Both the position numbers and the translations under genes were made by a program. DNA of 64,000 nt, taken from positions 91,481 through 155,480 of the forward strand of contig CALMWF010000039.1 in NCBI GenBank assembly GCA_937873445.1, in the 5' to 3' direction. Positions 60,648-64,000 of this stretch are shown one piece after another. The notes beneath the pieces were generated by a model. It did not search any database, was not told where the DNA came from, and worked only from the letters and a program-made list of their open reading frames with translations. The first letter of the stretch is position 1; the number at the start of each line of letters is the position of its first letter. Source of the stretch: an uncultured Alphaproteobacteria bacterium (lineage in GTDB: Bacteria; Pseudomonadota; Alphaproteobacteria; Rhizobiales; Aestuariivirgaceae).

Positions 60648-63170
60648 TTATTCCGCCAGCACCCGTGTGGTGGGAAAGGTGATTTCCACCAGCGTGCCCT
60701 TGCGCGGCTCGGAGGTAATGGCGAAGCGTGCCCGGTTGGCCTCGGTCAGCGCCTTGGTGAGCGGCAGGCCAAGCCCGGTGCCCTCGCGCGAGCGGCCACC
60801 GGTTTCCACCCGGGCAAAGGGTTCAAGGGCGGCTTCGACATCGCTTGCCGACATGCCGATGCCGGTGTCCTTGATGCGCAGCGCCAGTTCGCCCGAAGCC
60901 AGCAGTTCCGCCGACACGATGACCTGACCGCCCGGCTCGGTGAACTTCACCGCATTGGACAGGAGGTTGATCATGATCTGGCGCATGGAGCGCAGATCGG
61001 CCACCACCGGCGGCAGGCCGGGCGCAATGCTCTTGCGCACCACCACCCGCGCCACGGCGGCCGGTTCCTGCAGCATGCGCAGGCCATGCTCGGCCACCTC
61101 GGACAGGTTGACGGCAGTGAAGTTGAGTTCCAGCTTGCCCGCCTCCACCTTGGACAGGTCGAGCAGGTCATTGATGAGTGACAGCAGGTGGCCGCCGCTC
61201 ACATGAATGTCCTGGGCATAGGCGCGGTATTTGTCATTGCCCAGCGGCCCGAAGCGCTCGGCCTTCATGGCGTCGGAAAAACCCATGATGGCGTTAAGCG
61301 GCGTGCGCAGCTCATGGCTGATATGGGCAAGGAAGTCCGACTTCTGGCGGCTCACCTGTTCGGCCCGGTCGCGTGCGGCGCGCAGTTCGGCTTCGGTGCG
61401 TTTCCACTGGGTGATGTCGCGCACCACCACGCAGAAGGAGGCAAGCGAGCGCGGCGACTGCAACAGGCCGACGGTGAGAAACAGCGGCACCTCGCCGCCC
61501 TGCCGCACCACGGCGGTCACCTCGCGGCCGTCGTTGAACACCGAGGCCAGGCCCGGTCCCTTCAGCGAAGCCAGATAGGCATTGAGCACCTTGCGGCTGT
61601 CGGCGGTGAGGAAGTCGGCCAGGGGCCGGTCCGCCACCTCGGCAATGCGATAACCGAAAATCGCCTCGGCCCCGGCCGAGAAGGTGTGAATGTGGCCCTT
61701 GCCGTCCAGCGTGATGATGCCGTCGGCGGCGGTGTCGAGAATGGCGCGCAGCTCGTCATCCGCCGTGGCGGTGGGCACGGCCACCTCGGCCATGATGGCG
61801 GGTGCTGTCACCTCGGCCACGGGGGCGGGTGCAATCACCTCGGGCAGGGTGGCAGGTGCGGGGTCGGTTTGTTGCGCGGCCGCCGATGGTGTCGGGGCTT
61901 TGGCTTCTGCCGCCGGCGGGGCGGTTTGGGCAGCCGGCGCCGGCTTGGCCGCCTCCGGCTCTGTCACGGCAGCAGCAGGCCCTGCCAGAAAGCGGATCTG
62001 CCGGGCCGGACCACCATGCCAGGCCACCGTGGTGGCGCTGAGCCGGCCCGCCAGCAGCGTGCCGCTGGCAAGGCGCAGCGAAACCGCCACGGGTCCCTCG
62101 CCGCTGGTCATGACCTGCCACAGGGCAGGGTCGTTGATGGCGCTTTCCACCGTGTCATGGCCGGTGGCCGCCAGCCCGGCCTGATTGACATGCACCACCT
62201 CATTATTGGCCACAATGAAGGTGGGATCCCCCACCCTGTCCATGGCCTGAACCAGAAAGGCGGGAATGGCAGGCACCACCCGGCGCGGCGCGGGCGGCGG
62301 TTCAGGGGCGGCCGGGGGCGTGGGGCTGTTTTCGCTGCCGGCGGTCTTTACCAGCGCATGGTTCAACTGTCGGCCCAGGGTTTCAAAGGCTTGGGCCTCG
62401 CGCTCCGGCAGCGGCGGGGCGGCCACCGGCGGGGCCACATCCATCTGCCGCTCCAGCTGGCGCCGGTCGGTGATGTCATCAAGCAGCAGCAGCACCGGGG
62501 CTGCCTCGGTCTCGTCAAGCCGCTGCAGGGTCAGACGGATGTCGCGCCGCCCCACCCGGGTGGCCATGGCCTTGACCTCGCTCACCGTGGCGGTGGCGGA
62601 AAGGCGTCCGGTCAGTTCGCCCGCTGCCCCGGCATCGCCCATGAGTGTGGCAAAATCCTCGGCCTTGCTGCCCAGAAGCGCCCGCGCCTCGCCGTTCAGG
62701 CCAAGGAAGCGGCCATCGCGCGCCATCAGCACGGCAGGCAGCGCCATCTGTTCAAACACCGCCTGCAACATGTCGGCAGGCAGCACCGGGGCCGCCGCCG
62801 CCGGTTCGGCCACCGCCAGAAGCCCGGCCCGGCCATCAGCCAGCGCATGCAGGTGGCAGCGGCAGGCAAAGGGGCTGGCCTGGCCGAGAGAGGGAAAGCT
62901 GAGGCTGGCCGCCGCACTGTCGCCGCGCGCCAGGGTGCGCGTCAGTTCGGCAATGCGCTCCACTCCCGGTTCTGCCCGGTCGAAGGGCCGGTCCACCAGA
63001 TCAAACAGGGACTGGCCGCCAAAGGCCGCCACGCCCGCCCGGTTGGCCCAGACAATGCGCCCGCGCTCACCATCCCACAGCCAGGCGGCAAGGGCCGATT
63101 GGCGCAGGTCTTCCAGGGTAGGGGGCAGGGTTTGGGCCACGGCATAACCTTCAGGGAGCGGGCCCGTCAT
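60648..63170 (-). CDS. PAS-domain sensor histidine kinase, PdhS-like
   Basis: An 840-residue soluble-looking kinase with several PAS-like regions (about residues 10-110, 135-230, 305-380 and 470-580) and Pro/Ala-rich linkers (about 275-300 and 415-465). The HisKA phospho-acceptor His is near 620 (LAHISHELRTPLNA). An HATPase follows (NLLSNAVKF near 737, TGLGLPLTKALTEANRA). The very C-terminal FPTTRVLAE matches PdhS of Brucella, which links DivK phosphorylation to cell polarity and division. Assignment to PdhS is by this catalytic-domain match. No membrane segments are seen. It is divergent from the phasin gene. Confidence 0.82.
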   Translation of the reverse strand: MTGPLPEGYAVAQTLPPTLEDLRQSALAAWLWDGERGRIVWANRAGVAAFGGQSLFDLVDRPFDRAEPGVERIAELTRTLARGDSAAASLSFPSLGQASPFACRCHLHALADGRAGLLAVAEPAAAAPVLPADMLQAVFEQMALPAVLMARDGRFLGLNGEARALLGSKAEDFATLMGDAGAAGELTGRLSATATVSEVKAMATRVGRRDIRLTLQRLDETEAAPVLLLLDDITDRRQLERQMDVAPPVAAPPLPEREAQAFETLGRQLNHALVKTAGSENSPTPPAAPEPPPAPRRVVPAIPAFLVQAMDRVGDPTFIVANNEVVHVNQAGLAATGHDTVESAINDPALWQVMTSGEGPVAVSLRLASGTLLAGRLSATTVAWHGGPARQIRFLAGPAAAVTEPEAAKPAPAAQTAPPAAEAKAPTPSAAAQQTDPAPATLPEVIAPAPVAEVTAPAIMAEVAVPTATADDELRAILDTAADGIITLDGKGHIHTFSAGAEAIFGYRIAEVADRPLADFLTADSRKVLNAYLASLKGPGLASVFNDGREVTAVVRQGGEVPLFLTVGLLQSPRSLASFCVVVRDITQWKRTEAELRAARDRAEQVSRQKSDFLAHISHELRTPLNAIMGFSDAMKAERFGPLGNDKYRAYAQDIHVSGGHLLSLINDLLDLSKVEAGKLELNFTAVNLSEVAEHGLRMLQEPAAVARVVVRKSIAPGLPPVVADLRSMRQIMINLLSNAVKFTEPGGQVIVSAELLASGELALRIKDTGIGMSASDVEAALEPFARVETGGRSREGTGLGLPLTKALTEANRARFAITSEPRKGTLVEITFPTTRVLAE

Positions 63171-63263
63171 GGGCCGCCCGATGTCTGGAATATGCGGATT
63201 TTTACCGGTTGCGGCAAGGAATGCTTAACCATAAAACGCTGCAATTTATCGGTTTTGTGCGAC

Positions 63264-63289
63264 GCAACATTTATGTTGTATTGCAACAT
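63264..63289. promoter_or_regulatory. Clustered inverted repeats upstream of the phasin gene
   Basis: The hexamer CAACAT or its complement occurs three times: CAACAT at 63265-63270, ATGTTG at 63273-63278 and CAACAT at 63284-63289. Adjacent copies form dyads with spacers of 2 and 5 bases. The outer copies (GCAACAT) are 19 bases apart. The cluster lies about 55 bases before the phasin start and is a likely regulator site. PhaR is one candidate. Confidence 0.5.
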
Positions 63290-63343
63290 GAAACAGCCTA
63301 TGGTGACCCCAATTGAATTCCGCCCAGTAATCAGGAGTGTTCC

Positions 63344-63784
63344 ATGAGCAAGAAGCCGCATCCCGCCGACGCCAGCGCCGCCATGACCGACGGCATCGCC
63401 ACCATGGCCCGCCAGTCTGTCGATCAGGCCCAGGCCGCCTTTGAAAAGGCCAGCGAACTGGCCCACGGCAATGTTCAGATGATGGACGCCGCCGCCGGTG
63501 CCTACAAGCAGCGTCTGGCCGACCTGCAGCTCAAGGCCATTGAAATCACCCAGGACAACATGAACGCCGCCTTTGAATTCGCCCGCCGGGCGCTGTCGGT
63601 GCGCGACCTGACCGAGGGCATGTCCCTGCAGCAGGATTTCATCAAGGCCCAGGCCGAGGCCATGCAGCGTCAGGCCTCCCAGTTGAACGAGCTTTCCATG
63701 GCGCTGGCCAAGGAAACCGTGAAGCCGGTGCAGGACTCCATGACCAAGTCCTTTGCCAATGTCGGCAAGACCTTCGGCAAGTAA
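63344..63784 (+). CDS. Phasin family protein
   Basis: A 146-residue amphipathic, coiled-coil protein. ARQSVDQAQAAFEKASELAHGN and AFEFARRALSVRDLTEG (about residues 66-90) are typical of the Phasin_2 group. It coats polyhydroxybutyrate granules or acts as a general coiled-coil protein. An AGGAG sits 7 bases before the ATG. The gene ends with a strong terminator. Presence of acetoacetyl-CoA synthetase nearby supports PHB metabolism. Confidence 0.92.
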   Translation: MSKKPHPADASAAMTDGIATMARQSVDQAQAAFEKASELAHGNVQMMDAAAGAYKQRLADLQLKAIEITQDNMNAAFEFARRALSVRDLTEGMSLQQDFIKAQAEAMQRQASQLNELSMALAKETVKPVQDSMTKSFANVGKTFGK

Positions 63785-63825
63785 GCCCGAGAAACACCGC
63801 CGGGCCTCTCCCTCCCGGTCTTTAC

Positions 63826-63862
63826 GAAGGGCCCGTGCGCAACGCGGGCCTTTCGCTTTTTC
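63826..63862 (+). terminator. Rho-independent terminator of the phasin gene
   Basis: A 10-bp stem, GAAGGGCCCG (63826-63835) with CGGGCCTTTC (63845-63854), includes one G-T pair. It has a 9-base loop and is followed by GCTTTTTC. Confidence 0.8.
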
Positions 63863-63946
63863 GGGGGGCTGGCGGGCGGAAAAATTTTGCCCCTTCAGGG
63901 GTTCCCCTTTGCGCCGTCTTGGCTTATGGATGCCCCCCGGCTGGAT

Positions 63947-64000
63947 GCCGCCTTAGCTCAGTTGGTTAGAGCACCAGATTGTGGATCTGGGGGTCCCCCG
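63947..64000 (+). tRNA. tRNA-His (GTG), truncated by the window end
   Basis: The first 54 bases of a cloverleaf are visible: acceptor GCCGCCT, D-arm GCTCAGTTGGTTAGAGC and anticodon arm CCAGATTGTGGATCTGG with anticodon GTG. The base before position 1 is T rather than the G expected of a G-1. This fits the known absence of an encoded G-1 in many alphaproteobacterial tRNA-His genes. Confidence 0.93.

Overview
The window looks like a chromosomal housekeeping region of a GC-rich alphaproteobacterium, most probably a Hyphomicrobiales (Rhizobiales) relative. The evidence is gene order and gene content: SRP RNA then dnaX-ybaB-recR; hslV-hslU divergent from hisB-DUF2628-hisH-hisA-hisF-hisE-coaA; murA-DUF2948-UPF0262-phosphatase-infA-maf-yacG; Irr divergent from fabA-fabB-fabI; a fold-III ornithine decarboxylase; and a PdhS-like cell-cycle kinase. 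No phage, transposon or CRISPR array is visible. A genus cannot be named from the sequence alone.

Layout, left to right. Positions 1-5.1 kb hold a DUF2239 gene tail, the SRP RNA, dnaX-ybaB-recR, a lone TadG-like VWA protein and a DUF2161 protein. 5.1-9.1 kb hold DUF3422, rmuC, a repeat-bearing intergenic region with a possible small RNA, and a proline iminopeptidase. 9.1-13.3 kb hold a CrbR/CrbS-like two-component pair arranged tail to tail. 13.5-15.8 kb hold mscL, an acetyltransferase and ornithine decarboxylase with a long leader. 16.1-29.5 kb are a glycogen operon: glgP, glgB, glgC, glgA, pgm, a single-ORF glgX-malQ fusion and a nudK-type hydrolase. From glgB onward every junction overlaps or has a 1-base gap. 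29.6-34.6 kb hold a 2-hydroxyacid dehydrogenase, an SH3 protein, irr and the fabA-fabB-fabI operon. 34.7-41.3 kb hold hslUV, the histidine operon and coaA.

41.1-48.3 kb hold a 58-aa protein, a PYROXD2-like oxidoreductase, tRNA-Phe, and an operon of a small DUF4212 subunit, a large SSS symporter and an exonuclease-CBS-nucleotidyltransferase fusion. 48.1-52.1 kb are the murA cluster. 52.3-58.6 kb hold tRNA-Thr, a FemAB-like transferase coupled to a lipid-linked sugar flippase, a GNAT-like protein, and an AsmA-moaE-nuclease operon. 58.7-64 kb hold acetoacetyl-CoA synthetase, the PdhS-like kinase, a phasin and the start of tRNA-His.

Several genes fit a carbon-storage and acetate theme: glycogen synthesis and breakdown, a phasin and acetoacetyl-CoA synthetase (PHB cycle), and a VC_2705-type symporter operon together with a CrbS/CrbR-like system. 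In gammaproteobacteria CrbS/CrbR controls acetate uptake and activation, so the sensor at 9-13 kb may regulate the transporter operon at 43 kb. That link is inference. The most notable points are the exonuclease-CBS-DUF294 fusion, the GlgX-MalQ fusion and coupled nudK, paired palindromes upstream of the symporter operon, clustered inverted repeats upstream of the phasin gene, and a candidate structured RNA near 7.9 kb.
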